64,000 nt of DNA from Guyanagaster necrorhizus (taxonomy: Eukaryota; Basidiomycota; Agaricomycetes; Agaricales; Physalacriaceae): NCBI RefSeq assembly GCF_019112545.1, contig NW_025064913.1, positions 320,655 to 384,654 of the forward strand, in the 5' to 3' direction. A program made the translations under genes and the position numbers. Positions 33,765 through 45,210 of the stretch are shown here, one piece after another. The notes beneath the pieces are model-generated. The model saw nothing but the letters and a program-made list of their open reading frames with translations. It did not search any database and had not been told where the DNA came from. Position 1 is the stretch's first letter. The number at the start of each line of letters is the position of its first letter.

Positions 33765-36030
33765 ATGCTGAGAAACCGAATGACTCCAGTTACCACCCAC
33801 GCCCTAAACCACAACTTCTTTGAGCTGATAGCTTCCATCATCAGAACACTGCTCAGCCTTCTAGCCATCATCACTTGTTGCCGAGGGCGACAATCAATCA
33901 CCACTTAGATTGTCAGGCACTACCAAGCATTTCAACAAATTCAGCACATCCTCCAAAACGTAACCCCGGATCTCCCTTTCCATGACATCCCCCCCTCCGC
34001 CAGAATGACCCTCCAGCCGGAGGAGTTTCCCATACCAGAAGCCAGGCATAGCCACCAGAATACGGGGAGCCCTCAAGAAGAAGAAAGACACCGATACCCT
34101 CCTCGATGACCTGACAGTAGAAACCAGGACCATAACCTCACAGGGTTTCGGAACCCGTGGACCACGACAGTCCCCCAGGTCACCCCGGAGGTCCCCCACA
34201 ATCTCCCTCCAATCCCCAGCAACCCTTCCACCACCTCTCGCACCCCAGGGATTGGAAACCATGCTCGGGACTCCCGTGATGCCTCTCGGGTGGCTTCGAG
34301 AACCAGGACTCCCCCCAACCCGCCCCACGACTCCCTCTACGAGCCCACCGAGCCGAATACCAACTCCAGCAGGTCCGTCAGCAGGCTGGGGGTCGAGGAT
34401 CCCCACGGGAGGACCATACACCCCGACTACGCCAACGTCGAGATCGCCATCTCGGCGGCTGGAGACCCGTTCTGACATCTCCATGTCAGAAGCGAGCCAG
34501 AGGTCGGCACGGCCAGCGCAAGGGGAAGGATTGCGAGGGACAGGATTATCCGAAGGGTATTCCCAGACTGGGACCTTACCGTCCCATTTGACTACAACAG
34601 CGCACTATGACAGCAGCAGCAGGCCCAGCAGTGTAGAGCAGAGAAAGAGCGAGCTCGAGAAGAGCTTGCTGAGTACACCCAGGACCAAGCCCAGCGGGAG
34701 TATGAGGAAGCTGAGTATGACCGACAGGGGCGAGCACAGAGAAGACGAGAAGACGCAGAGAGGATGGGCTCCGCCTCCCCCGCATAGTACAGACTCCAGT
34801 CCTCAGGGTCTGAATCCCCCTTCAGAGAGCCACCAACCGATGAAGACCCCTGGACAGGACCAGGGAGTCCGGTCACCAGAAGCGAAGCCATCAGGAGGGG
34901 AGGAGGGCCTCCCCCTCCCGATCTACAGTACCCCAGCCGAACAGACACCATCGCATCCGACGTCGACTCCATCCTTGACGCCTATGGGCTCCGGGTACCT
35001 GACAATGCCCACGTCTCCGACCTCGCCCTCCGACGATTCCTGGGAAGCCGAGTCGCTCACCAGTTCCTCCTTCCGGAGTTCTACAGAAACTTCGGCCTCT
35101 ATAGCAAGGAACTGGAGAGAGCAAGAGCGACGGGTGGAACGAGGTACCACGGAGTCCCACCCACACCAGTCCAGCAAATCACCGAGGGCAAAGCAGGACC
35201 CAGTAACACTGGGGGGCTCCCTGTCAACGCTACGACTCAAACCCCTCACCTCCGACTAGCTCGCAGGTTCCCTCCTAGGGGAGGACAGCGGGGGCAACGA
35301 GGACAACGAGGAGGGCAAGGAAGGCCCCTTTAATCCTCGACATTTTATGACATACGCAGGACAACGACCGGACGAAGAAGCACTGAGGGCAGAAATTGAA
35401 AGGAGCAGGCAGAAAGAGTACATGGAGCTATACAAGCAGGGAATGCTTTTTTTATGGGGAGACACCCACTGGTTGGCAACTCTCCTAGGACTTGAGTATC
35501 AATACACCGACTCTATGGAGAAAAAACGAATTTTACAGTATGCTGCGACGGAATACGCCTGGAAAGAATATGGGCGACGACATCCCGAGGACCCACTCGG
35601 GCCAATGCCCCCATTTCAATCCCAGACAAACATCCAGCCCTTACCACGAACCCCGCCCGTTCCCCCAAAAAGAGCCGTATACATGGCATCTTCAATCCAA
35701 AGCATAACCGGGTCTAGCCAACACTCCATCCCGAGTACGGCTTCTCGGCTTGCACAAACCAGAAGATACCCCAGTGATTGCCGAACCAAAGGTTTCCGAA
35801 ACCCATGGACTGGAAGAGGGAGCAGGCTACTGGGGGCACAGCCTTCTCCTGACGAGGCCGAACCTAGCAGGGCGGGAAAGGAACCCATCCGAGATGACCC
35901 AGAGGCCACATGCCTGGGATTCACAATTAAAGACAGAGTCATAGTCCGCATCCAAGAGCCCAAAGGGAGCCCCGTCGCCGATGACCACTCCCTACACTCC
36001 TTTCCAGGGCCACCCATCGAGTGGCGATGA
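33765..36030 (+). pseudogene. G2 pre-gag coding region with TM-like start
   Basis: Begins with an ATG frame (33765-33908) holding a hydrophobic segment FFELIASII-TLLSLLAIITCC, cut by TAG where G3 has Trp. Further on come a Ser/Pro-rich part, a charged helical part (EEAEYDRQGRAQRRREDAER), a globular-looking part (SDLALRRFLGSRVAHQFLLP) and a last part (35347-36030) ending GPPIEWR just before gag. Frames are broken by stops in both G2 and G3. An alternative Ser/Thr/Pro frame (34252-35259) stays open for 335 codons but looks like a by-product of composition. I know no family for the module. Confidence 0.55.
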
Positions 36031-36057
36031 TCTCCCTTTGACGAGTGGCCCAACCCC

Positions 36058-37008
36058 ATGGGGGCGCTCCCAGAAAATGCCCAAGTCCTCCAATGCCACC
36101 CAGACCTCCTCCGAAAGCCTCGCCCCTTTAAGGGGGCCTCAGATGACATCGACCGATTTCTGGTCGACTGCGAACAGTATTTTGAGGCATACATTGGATA
36201 CCTCAGAACCGATATGAACAAAGTCGCATTCGCCGCATCATACCTAGAAGAGAAGGCCAAAACCTGGTGGATCCTGATCTTGCCCAACTTCCGATCCAGC
36301 ACCAGGAACCACTATCGGTATCCCTCCTGGGTGGTCTTCAAACAAATGTTAAATGACAAATTCATTGATCTGGCAGTACAGGAGGTACATAAGCAGAAGA
36401 TCAAAGAATACAAAATGGCGGATAAAGCAGCGATGGACTATTTCAATGAACTCGAAAGGCTGGCAAAACTTGCCGGCATCAGAGAGGACATCGGCAACTC
36501 TGGCAGGATGGTCAAGGCCCTCAAGAGGGGCATCCCTTCCTCTTACATCACCATGATCTCAGCAATCGGCATCAAAGGATTGATGCCGATCAGCTATGAC
36601 GAATGGAAGAAATGGATCATAGAGATGTACAAGGAATGGCAAAGGCAGAAAGCAGAGTCAATGACCTTCCAGGATACCCCCCGGAAGCAGAACCCGTCAA
36701 CCCCAAATAAATCAGGGACAACTGCCAGGAAACCACAGGGGACCCCGACAGCCTCTCCATTGTATGGAACGCAAAAAACGAGCACTGGCACTACTTACAC
36801 TGGAAGCGGGAAGCCAATGGATATCGATCACATGAAGAAGGAAGGAAAGTGTTTCAATTGCAGACAGAAGGGGCACATGGCGAAGGATTGCCCGAAGAAG
36901 AAAAGGACCCGTGAAGACATCCAGGCGCAGATCGCTGAACTACAGAAGAAAGACGAGGAACTAGGGAAAGAGACCCGAGTAGAGGAGGTAAAAGAGAGGG
37001 CCGACTAG
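36058..37008 (+). CDS. G2 Gag
   Basis: 316 codons. A retrotransposon gag capsid-like domain (RPFKGASDDIDRFLVDCEQY through the FNELERLAKLAGI region) is followed by a CCHC zinc knuckle CFNCRQKGHMAKDC near residue 265. Gag packages element RNA. It ends at TAG in TAGTG, where the next frame opens one base back. Matches G3 45208-46155 closely and G1 with decay. Confidence 0.85.
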   Translation: MGALPENAQVLQCHPDLLRKPRPFKGASDDIDRFLVDCEQYFEAYIGYLRTDMNKVAFAASYLEEKAKTWWILILPNFRSSTRNHYRYPSWVVFKQMLNDKFIDLAVQEVHKQKIKEYKMADKAAMDYFNELERLAKLAGIREDIGNSGRMVKALKRGIPSSYITMISAIGIKGLMPISYDEWKKWIIEMYKEWQRQKAESMTFQDTPRKQNPSTPNKSGTTARKPQGTPTASPLYGTQKTSTGTTYTGSGKPMDIDHMKKEGKCFNCRQKGHMAKDCPKKKRTREDIQAQIAELQKKDEELGKETRVEEVKERAD

Positions 37009-37925
37009 TGCGCAATTCCACTAAGTCGGCCGTACAAGTTTACGGTGTGCCTATCCCAGCCGCTAGCCGGACTGATAGTATTTCTGTAGTTACTCCCATG
37101 CCTATGTATGCAGAGCATTCGAATATACCCACAGTTGACATGCACACCGAAGAATTGCAAAAACCAACTCAAGTGCCCATGGGCCAAACAGGGGCAGCGA
37201 GCCCCAAAGCATGGCTCAAACCCTTTGACACCGAATGGACCTGGAGGGCCATCAGGGAAGCAAAGGATGACACAGCAGCAACGGCTGTACTCAAAAATTG
37301 GGTACACCGAACAAGAGCCGAAGAAGTAGTCGACGAAATGATCAACGGACTGAAGGAGGCAGAAAGGTGCCGAGCTTTGGAGTGGCTCGATGAGCTTCAG
37401 GGACCCCGATGCTTCGTCCGATGAACCAAGACAATGGGATGTGACCTTATCATTAAAGCAAGGATCGAAATGTTAACCAACCGAACTGTGCACGAAGTAA
37501 CCATGTTGGTAGACAGTGGATGCACTGGAAGCTCGATTAATCGAGCCTTCATAGAGAGACACCATATCCCGACCCATGCCACGGCCGCCCCGATCCCAGT
37601 CTACAATGCCGATGGAACAAAAAACCAAGCAGGTTCTATTACCGAGTTCATCGAACTTCGGTTAACCATCGGAGATCACACGGAACGGATCGACCTTGTG
37701 GTCACAGACCTAGGAACCAAGGAGGTCTTCCTTGGGCATGACTGGTTGATACAACACAATCCGCTTATCAACTGGAAAACCGGTCGGATCACATTCGCCA
37801 GGTGTAAATGCTGGAAGATCCCATTCGAACTACCAGACGAAGATCCCGATGACCGGTGGGATGAGGAGATGGAGGATGGGGAGACTATTCTGGCAATAGA
37901 CATGCAGCAGGAAATACACCTCTGA
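37008..37925 (+). pseudogene. G2 Pol N-terminal part with aspartic protease
   Basis: The frame from 37008 overlaps the gag stop by one base, continues to a TGA at 37422-37424 (probably CGA before) and resumes in the same frame (37434-37925) with MLVDSGCTGSSI, where DSG is the protease active site. It ends at a TGA before the reverse transcriptase frame. The protease would cut the polyprotein. Confidence 0.7.
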
Positions 37926-37994
37926 GCCGTGCATCATGCCAATGACCTGGCCGCCTGAGCCAATCAGCAAAAGGATGAGAAAACCTTCGAGGAG

Positions 37995-39569
37995 ATGGTC
38001 CCTCTGTGGGTGCGGGATTACCAAGACCTGTTCACCAAGGAAAACTTTGATGAACTCCCCAAGCCGAAACCATGGGACCATGCCATAGAACTGATCCCAA
38101 ATGCGAACGCCAACCTCGACTGCAAAACTTACCCACTCAGTAGCACCAAGCAGCAGGAACTGGACAGGTTTCTTGACGAAAACCTATCCAGTGGGCGGAT
38201 TCGGGCATCTAAATCCCCAATGGCGTCACTATTCTTCTTCGTCAAAAAGAAGGATGGGAAGCTCAGACCCATCCAGGATTATCGAAAACTTAACGAGATG
38301 ACCATTAAAAATCGCTATCCCCTTCCCTTGATCTCTGAGTTGATGGATAAACTCCGAGGAGCCAAATATTACACCAAGCTGGATGTACGCTGGGGATACA
38401 ATAATGTCCGTATCAAGGAAGGAGATGAATGGAAGGTGGCTTTCAGGACCAACCGAGGGCTTTTTGAGCCTACAGTAATGTTCTTTGGTCTCACCAACTC
38501 CCTGGCAACCTTCCAATGGATGATGAACGATATATTCAAGGATCTCATCACCACCGGGAAGGTCACCATATATCTTGATGACATCCTAATCATGTCAAAG
38601 ACGAAAGAGGAACACCGGGCCCTAACCCAGAAGGTACTTGAACTCATGAGGCGGCACAAACTTTTCCTCAAGGCTGAAAAATGCGAGTTTGAAACCATGG
38701 AAACCGAGTACCTTGGAGTCATCATTGCAGAAGGAAGCATCCAAATGGACCCTGTGAAGGTCAGGGGAGTGACAGAGTGGCCGGAGCCAACAAAGAAAAA
38801 GGAGCTCCAATCTTTCCTCAGTTTCACGAATTTCTACCGACGTTTTATATGAGACTACAGCAAAATCGTCTGACCCATGACACAGTTGACCAGTAATGCC
38901 CCCTGGTCCTGGGGATTACCTCAACAGACCGCCTTCAACAACCTCAAGCAATAGTTGGCTGAAGACATAGTGCTCGCAATACCAACAAACGATGGGAGGT
39001 TCAAGGTGGAGGCGGATTCCAGCGAAGGCACAATCGGCACCGTCCTATCTCAGGAGCAAGAAGGGAAATGGTGACCAGTTGCTTTCCTCTCCAAGGCATT
39101 ATCAATCACGGAAAGAAACTACGAAATCTACGATAAGGAGCTGCTCGCCATCATGCTCGCACTTGAGGAGTGGTGGCACTACCTGATTGGGGCCTTGGAA
39201 ACTTTTGAGATATGGACTGACCATCAAAACCTGCAATATTTCCATCAACCACAGAAATTGAACCAGCGACAGGCACGATGGGTTACTGAATTGACTCAAT
39301 TCCAGTACACCTTGCATCATAAGCCGGGCACCGCCAACAAAAAGGCAGACCTATTAAGCCGAAGGGCAGATCACGATCAGGGGGGGAGAGACAACGAGAG
39401 GGTAGTGATCCTGCGACCAGAGCACTTCCATGTGATGATTATGCCAACAGAAGCTGAGATCCATGAACAAATCAAAAGTGCAACCTGTGATCCTCATAAA
39501 TGGGATCAACGGATCGCTCCCTCTCTCAACCACGAACGCGGACTGACAATGGAAGGAGGAATGATCTGA
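37995..39569 (+). pseudogene. G2 reverse transcriptase and RNase H
   Basis: 37995-38852 carries fingers and palm motifs: LPLISELMDKLRGAKYYTKLD, then VTIYLDDILIMS with the YLDD catalytic box. After stops, 38990-39569 carries RNase H: FKVEADSSEGTIG (active Asp), EIWTDHQNLQYF, KKADLLSRR. Stops at TGA/TAG positions fit CGA-to-TGA or TGG-to-TGA/TAG changes. Confidence 0.85.
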
Positions 39570-40355
39570 TATGATGGGCGGATCTACATACCCCGGGAAC
39601 CCAGTCTCCGGGGGGAAGTAATCACACAATACCACGACCATGCGATGGCAGGACACCCAGGGATAGCAAAAACAAAGGAATTGATACTATGGGAATATTG
39701 GTGGCCGAAACTTGACAAAGACGTCACCAACTACGTTAAGGCATGCGAAACCTGTCAAAGGGGGAAAACATCTACTCAACCCCGAACTGCACCTTTACAC
39801 CCGAATGAAATTCTCAGTGCCCCATGGACTCATATATCTGTTGACATGATCATGGGACTACCAGAAAGCCAAGGATATGATGCCATCATTGTCATTGTCG
39901 ATCGGTTCTCAAAGGCTATCATACCGATCGCCTGCTCCATGGAACTTACTTCCGAAGGTTGGGCTAAGATCCTCCGAGACGAAGTCTATGCAAAATATGG
40001 AATGCCACAGGTCATCATTTCCGATTGAGGTCCTCAATTTGTCTCGAAATTTATGACGGACCTATACCGCCTTCTTAACATTCACCAAAACGCATCCACA
40101 GCATATCACCCCCAAACTGACAGACAAACCGAACAAGCCAACCAGGAAGTTGAAAAATACTTACGACTATTTATCAACTACTGACAAGATGACTGGACTG
40201 AATGGCTAGCCCTTGCTGCGTTCCAGCATAACAATCGCATACACTCGGCAACCAGGAAAACCCCATTCTTTGTCAACCACGGGTGTCATCCCCACCTTTC
40301 CCAAAAAACTCAGCTTCAAGCCTCCACCCCAGCCTCCAAAGATTTTGCCACTACA
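39570..40355 (+). pseudogene. G2 integrase
   Basis: Has the zinc-binding H2C2 part (HDHAMAGHPG, CETCQRG) and the DDE core: ISVDMIMGLPE, a second Asp in IISD(stop)GPQF where the codon for Arg became TGA, and Glu in the TAYHPQTD region. Inactivated by the stop. Confidence 0.8.
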
Positions 40356-40840
40356 ATGCAAACCATACATTCCGAGACAAAAGCGGCACTTGAGAAAGCA
40401 GCAGCTACAATGAAAAAACAGTACAACAAACACAAGAAACCGTCACACAATTATGCTGTCAACGACCTCATTTGGCTTGACACGACAAACCTTCACCTCC
40501 CACAACCCCGACGGAAGTTGGCCGATAAATGCACTGGGCCCTTCCGTGTCCTTTCCAAAGTCGGCGCCACCACCTACAAGCTAAAACTCCCAGAAAGTTG
40601 GAAAATTCACGACGTGTTCAACGAAATACTCCTCACACCCTTCATCACACCTGCCTTCCCCAACCAGCAGAAGCCCCCTCCCCTGCCTCCAGTACTGGTC
40701 GACGATGACAAACATTACAAAATCGACCAGGTCCTCAACCATAAACTATGCAAAATTAAAGCAAGAGGAGGCGGTATGACAACCACGGTCGATTATCTGG
40801 TCAGCTGGAAAGGGTACAGACCTGAATCCAATCAATGGGT
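40356..40840 (+). pseudogene. G2 integrase C-terminus and chromodomain, first part
   Basis: Ends in VDYLVSWKGYRPESNQW, the chromodomain core with its aromatic cage region, cut at 40840 by G3. The last codons resume at 48939-48999 (NEKHMS to the stop). Chromodomains steer insertion toward marked chromatin. Confidence 0.8.
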
Positions 40841-41281
40841 TGTTAGGCCCAAGCGTCACGTGAACAAATACACATGATAAACAGGTGTTCCTTTGCACTT
40901 CGAGGAATCACCGGAGTTCACTTGTGTATATCCGCACAGTGTGACTCAAGGTCAGATATGGACTCGAGGTAGAATGGTGTGTATAAACTTTAGCTCGAAG
41001 CTGGGGTATACCAGCGAGAGCATCCATCCTTAAATACTGTACAGTTGTCTCCTAATTATACTACTGCTTATTATGCATGTCTGTGGTTATAGTGCTCATT
41101 GTCCTTGAGTGTCGTTACTGTACATAAAAGGGTGATTGTGTGCATTGTTGGGCATGACTGTCATAGTAACTTTAATGGAAGTTTTGTGCTGATCAAGCTT
41201 CCCACAGTCTGGTGCCTTCTGACTCAGCATAGATAGGGGTAAAACAAAGAAAAAGGAAGAAAAAAAAAGAAAATTGTAACA
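40841..41281 (-). repeat. G3 3' LTR
   Basis: 441 bp. On the minus strand it follows the polypurine tract AAGGAGGGGGTAA (about 41282-41294). Confidence 0.85.
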
Positions 41282-41314
41282 TTACCCCCTCCTTAAGACC
41301 ATCGTCCTGATGGC

Positions 41315-41809
41315 TTAATTAAGGGATAATTCATAGTCATGTATGGCGTCATCGGCATTCATGTACTTTTCGTTTATCCACTGGTTAGATTCTGGGCCAT
41401 AGCCCTTCCAGCTGACCAGATAATCAACCGTTGTTGTCATTCTGCTGCCATGTGCTTTGACTTTTTGTAATTTATGATTTAGCACTTGGTCGATTTCGTA
41501 GTGCTCCTCGTTGTCAATTATATCTGGGGGCGGTGGAGGAGGCTGTTCCTGGTTCGGGAAGGCTGGGGCAATGTATGGGGTCAAGAGGGATTCGTTGAAG
41601 ACATTGTGGATCTTCCAGGCCGGTGGCAATTTGAGTTTATAAGCAGATTCCCCGACCTTTGCTAGAATGGGAAAGGGGCCTGTGCGTTTGTCGGCCAGCT
41701 TGCGTTTTGGTCGGGGGAGGTGCAGGTTCATTGTGTCTAGCCATACTTTGTCATAGGTTTGGTATGTATGGGCAGGACATCGGTGTTTGTCATATTGTTT
41801 TTTCATCAT
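41315..41809 (-). CDS. G3 integrase C-terminus with chromodomain
   Basis: 164 codons. MNLHLPRPKRKLADKRTGPF is the integrase C-terminal region. The chromodomain (HYEIDQVL, VDYLVSWKGYGPESNQW, then a final helix) ends at the TAA just before the polypurine tract. Its link to the upstream frame is broken by a stop near 41925. Confidence 0.82.
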   Translation of the reverse strand: MMKKQYDKHRCPAHTYQTYDKVWLDTMNLHLPRPKRKLADKRTGPFPILAKVGESAYKLKLPPAWKIHNVFNESLLTPYIAPAFPNQEQPPPPPPDIIDNEEHYEIDQVLNHKLQKVKAHGSRMTTTVDYLVSWKGYGPESNQWINEKYMNADDAIHDYELSLN

Positions 41810-41929
41810 GACTGCTGTTTTTTCTAGTGCGGTCTTGGTTTCGGCATGGATCTTTTCCAGTGTTGTGGCAAAGAGTGTGGATGCAGGAGTCGTTGTTTTG
41901 TGATGAAGTGTTTGTGTGACATGGGGGTG

Positions 41930-43258
41930 TCAGCCATGGTTGACAAAGAAGGGAGTGAAGCCTGTCACGGAGTGAATCCTGTTGTTGTGTTGAAAGGCCA
42001 TGAGTGCTAGCCATTCCACCCAATCGTCCTGTCGATAGTTGATAAATAGTCGGAGGTATTTCTCAACTTCCTGATTTGCCCATTCTGTTTGCCCATCAGT
42101 TTGTGGGTGGTAGGCAGTTGATGCGTTGCATTTTATTTGTAGCAACTTGTATAGGTCATCAAGAAATTTTGAGACGAATTGTGGCCCTCGATCAGAGATG
42201 ACAACTTGTGGCATCCCGTATTTGGTGTATACTTCGTCTCGCAATATCTTTGCCCATCCTTCTGAGGTGAGCTCTGTGGAGCATGCAACTGGTATGATCA
42301 TCTTTGAGAAGCGGTCGACGATTATGAGGATTGCATCATAGCCATTGCAATCTGGTAATCCTGTGATCATATCCACAGAAATGTGGGTCCATGGTTGTGT
42401 TGGTACCTCATTCAGGTGCAGTGGTGCGGACTGAGGTAGCGTAGAAGCCTTCCCCCTTTGACACGTTTCACAAGCTTTGACATATGTTGTGATGTCGTTG
42501 CCAAGTTTGGGCCACCAATAGTTTCGTAGGACGAGTTCCTTTGTTTTGGCGATGCCAGGGTGTCCTGCTGTGGCATGGTCATGACAGGTGGCTATGATTT
42601 CTCCACGTAAGTGTTTGTCGTGTGGAATATATATCCTTCCATCATAATAGATCATTCCGCCTTCCTTTGTCATTCCTCGTTCATGATTGAGCGAGGCGGC
42701 GATTTTCTGATCCCATTGATGCGTGTCTCGTGTCACACTTTTGATGCGCTCATGCATTTCCTCCTCCATAGGCATTATTAATGCTCGGAAGTGTTCAGGA
42801 TGTAGGATAATGACTCCGTCATTGTCGCTTCCCCCTTGATCATGGTCAGAACGACGGGAGAGGAGGTCGGCCTTCTTGTTGGCGACCCCGGCTTTGTGAT
42901 GGAGTGTGTATTGGTACTGCGTGAGTTCGGTAACCCATTGGGCTTGTCGTCGGTTCAGTTTTTGAGGTTGACGGAAATATCGAAGGTTTTGGTGATCTGT
43001 CCATATTTCGAAAGTGTCGGCCGCTCCGATTAGATAGTGTCGCCATTCTTCAAGGGCGAGCATTATGGCAAGTAGCTCCTTGTCATAAATTTCGTAGTTC
43101 CTTTCGGTTACGGTCAGCGCCTTGGAAAGGAAGGCAACCGGGCGCCATTTTCCTGTCTGCTCCTGGGATAATACGGCGCCTATGGCTCCTTCACTGGAGT
43201 CAGCCTCTACTTGGAATTTCCCTTCTTGGGATGGTATGGTGAGTACTACGTCTTCCAC
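41930..43258 (-). CDS. G3 RNase H and integrase
   Basis: 442 codons without a stop. RNase H: FQVEADSSEGAIG, EIWTDHQNLRYF. Integrase: HHCC zinc finger (CHDHATAGHPG, CETCQRG), catalytic Asp in ISVDMITGLPD, second Asp in VISDRGPQF, Glu in HPQTDGQTEWANQEVE. The frame opens after a TGA at 43259-43261 where an Arg codon is expected. Confidence 0.88.
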   Translation of the reverse strand: MEDVVLTIPSQEGKFQVEADSSEGAIGAVLSQEQTGKWRPVAFLSKALTVTERNYEIYDKELLAIMLALEEWRHYLIGAADTFEIWTDHQNLRYFRQPQKLNRRQAQWVTELTQYQYTLHHKAGVANKKADLLSRRSDHDQGGSDNDGVIILHPEHFRALIMPMEEEMHERIKSVTRDTHQWDQKIAASLNHERGMTKEGGMIYYDGRIYIPHDKHLRGEIIATCHDHATAGHPGIAKTKELVLRNYWWPKLGNDITTYVKACETCQRGKASTLPQSAPLHLNEVPTQPWTHISVDMITGLPDCNGYDAILIIVDRFSKMIIPVACSTELTSEGWAKILRDEVYTKYGMPQVVISDRGPQFVSKFLDDLYKLLQIKCNASTAYHPQTDGQTEWANQEVEKYLRLFINYRQDDWVEWLALMAFQHNNRIHSVTGFTPFFVNHG

Positions 43259-43261
43259 CAG

Positions 43262-44347
43262 TCACCGTTTCAGGTCTTCAAATGTGAGTTGTTGTGGGGT
43301 TCCCCATCGCCATGGGGCGTTCCCTGTGAGTTGTGTCATGGGGCGGACAATTTTGCTGTAGTCTCGTATGAATCGCCTGTAAAAGTTGGTGAAGCCAAGA
43401 AAAGATTGTAATTCCTTTTTCTTGGTTGGGGTCGGCCAGTCCATTACCTCCGCAACCTTTACTGGGTCCATGCGAATACTTCCTTCGCTGATGATCACCC
43501 CAAGGTATTCGGTTTCCAATACCTCAAACTCGCATTTCTCGGCTTTGAGGAATAGTTTGTGCTTCCTCATCAGGGCAAGTACCTGCCGGACTAGTTTGCG
43601 ATGTTCCTCCCTGGTTTTCGACATTATGAGGATATCATCAAGATATATGGTGACCTTCCCAGTGGCGATGAGCTCCTTGAATATATCATTCATCATCCAC
43701 TGGAAGGTGGCAGGGGAGTTTGTCAAGCCGAAGAACATGACGGTGGGTTCGAACAACCCTCGATTAGTTCTGAATGCGGCCTTCCACTCATCTCCTTCCT
43801 TGATCCGGACATTGTTATATCCCCAGCGGACATCAAGTTTGGTGTAATACTTGGCGCTGCGGAGTTTGTCCATGAGTTCCGATATCAGAGGCAGCGGATA
43901 CCGGTTCTTGATAGTCATCTCGTTTAGTTTCCTATAGTCCTGTACCGGCTGCAGCTTCCCATCCTTCTTTTTAACGAAGAAGAAGGGGGAGGCCATGGGG
44001 GATTTGGACGGTCGAATCTGCCCACTGGACAGATTTTTGTCGAGAAATTTGTCGAGTTCTTGCTGCTCCTGTATCCCGAGGGGATAGGTTTTACAGTCGA
44101 GATTCGTGTTGGCATTTGGTATCAGCTCTATGGCATGGTCCCAAGGTTTTGGACGTGGGAGCTCGTCGAAGCTCTCCTTCTCGAAGAGGTCCCGGTAATC
44201 CCATGCCCATTCTGGCACCATTTCTTCGAACGTCCTCTCTTCTCTCCCTTCGTTGGCCTTTGCAGCAAGGGCATTGGCGTGATGTACAGCATGAATGTGG
44301 ATTTCCTTCTGCAGATCGATGGCCAGGATGGTCTCTCCATCCTCCAT
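43262..44347 (-). CDS. G3 reverse transcriptase
   Basis: 361 codons. Motifs KYYTKLDVRWGYNNVR, NSPATFQWMMND and VTIYLDDILIMS (YLDD active site), then thumb sequence FLGFTNFYRRFI. The end runs into RNase H through a single stop. Confidence 0.88.
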   Translation of the reverse strand: MEDGETILAIDLQKEIHIHAVHHANALAAKANEGREERTFEEMVPEWAWDYRDLFEKESFDELPRPKPWDHAIELIPNANTNLDCKTYPLGIQEQQELDKFLDKNLSSGQIRPSKSPMASPFFFVKKKDGKLQPVQDYRKLNEMTIKNRYPLPLISELMDKLRSAKYYTKLDVRWGYNNVRIKEGDEWKAAFRTNRGLFEPTVMFFGLTNSPATFQWMMNDIFKELIATGKVTIYLDDILIMSKTREEHRKLVRQVLALMRKHKLFLKAEKCEFEVLETEYLGVIISEGSIRMDPVKVAEVMDWPTPTKKKELQSFLGFTNFYRRFIRDYSKIVRPMTQLTGNAPWRWGTPQQLTFEDLKR

Positions 44348-45210
44348 CTCCTCGTCCCACCTGTCTTCCAGATCGTCGTCTGATAACTCGAACGGGATCT
44401 TTTGGCATCAACATCTGGCAAAGGTGAGTCATCCGGTCTTCCAGTTGATTAGTGGGTTGTGGCAGATCAACCAGTCGTGTCCCAGGAACAATTCTTTTGT
44501 CCCGAGATCGGTTACGGCCAAGTCAATCCTCTCAGAATGATCTCTGATAGTCATACGGAGTTCCACAAACTCGGTAATTGACCCGGCTTGATTCTTCGTG
44601 CCATCGGCATTGTAGACAGGGATTGGGGTGGCTGTGGACCGAGTGGGGAGTTGGTTTTCTTGAACGAACACCCAGTTAATGGAACTGCCAGTGCACCCGC
44701 TGTCAATTAGGGCAGTGACAGTGTGGGCAGTCCTATTAGTGAGGGTTTCGATTCAGGCTTTGGTCGTCAAGTCCCTTCCCAGAGTTTTGGCTCGTCAGAT
44801 GAACTTCTGGGCCCCTTTTAACTCGTCTAGCCACTCAAGGGCCCGGCTTCGTTCGGAGCTCTTGAGTCCTTCCACGGCTTCATCCGTGGCTTCCTCTGTC
44901 CTTGTTTGATGGACCCATCCACGCAACGTGGCTTTGGCGGATTCCCTGCTAACGGCTTCCTTGATGGCCCTCCAGGTCCATTCAGTTTGAAATGGTTGGA
45001 GCCATCTGGTGGGGTCCTCTACCCCTGTTCGGCCCGGAGGTGCTTGAGTTTGTTTTTGCAATTCTTCGGTATGTGTGTCAACTGCAGGTATATTCGAATG
45101 CTCTTGGTACATAGGCATGGGAGTAACTACAGAAGTACTATCAGTCCGACTAGCAGCTGGAATGGGCACACCGTGAACTTGTCTGGCTGACCTAGTGGAA
45201 TTGCGCACTA
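44348..45210 (-). pseudogene. G3 Pol N-terminal part with protease
   Basis: The frame overlapping the gag stop (TAGTG) runs down to about 44795, then stops. The protease core (SGCTGSSIN, 44680-44720) and TDLGTKELFLGHDWLI (44429-44671) follow with stops between them. Confidence 0.7.
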
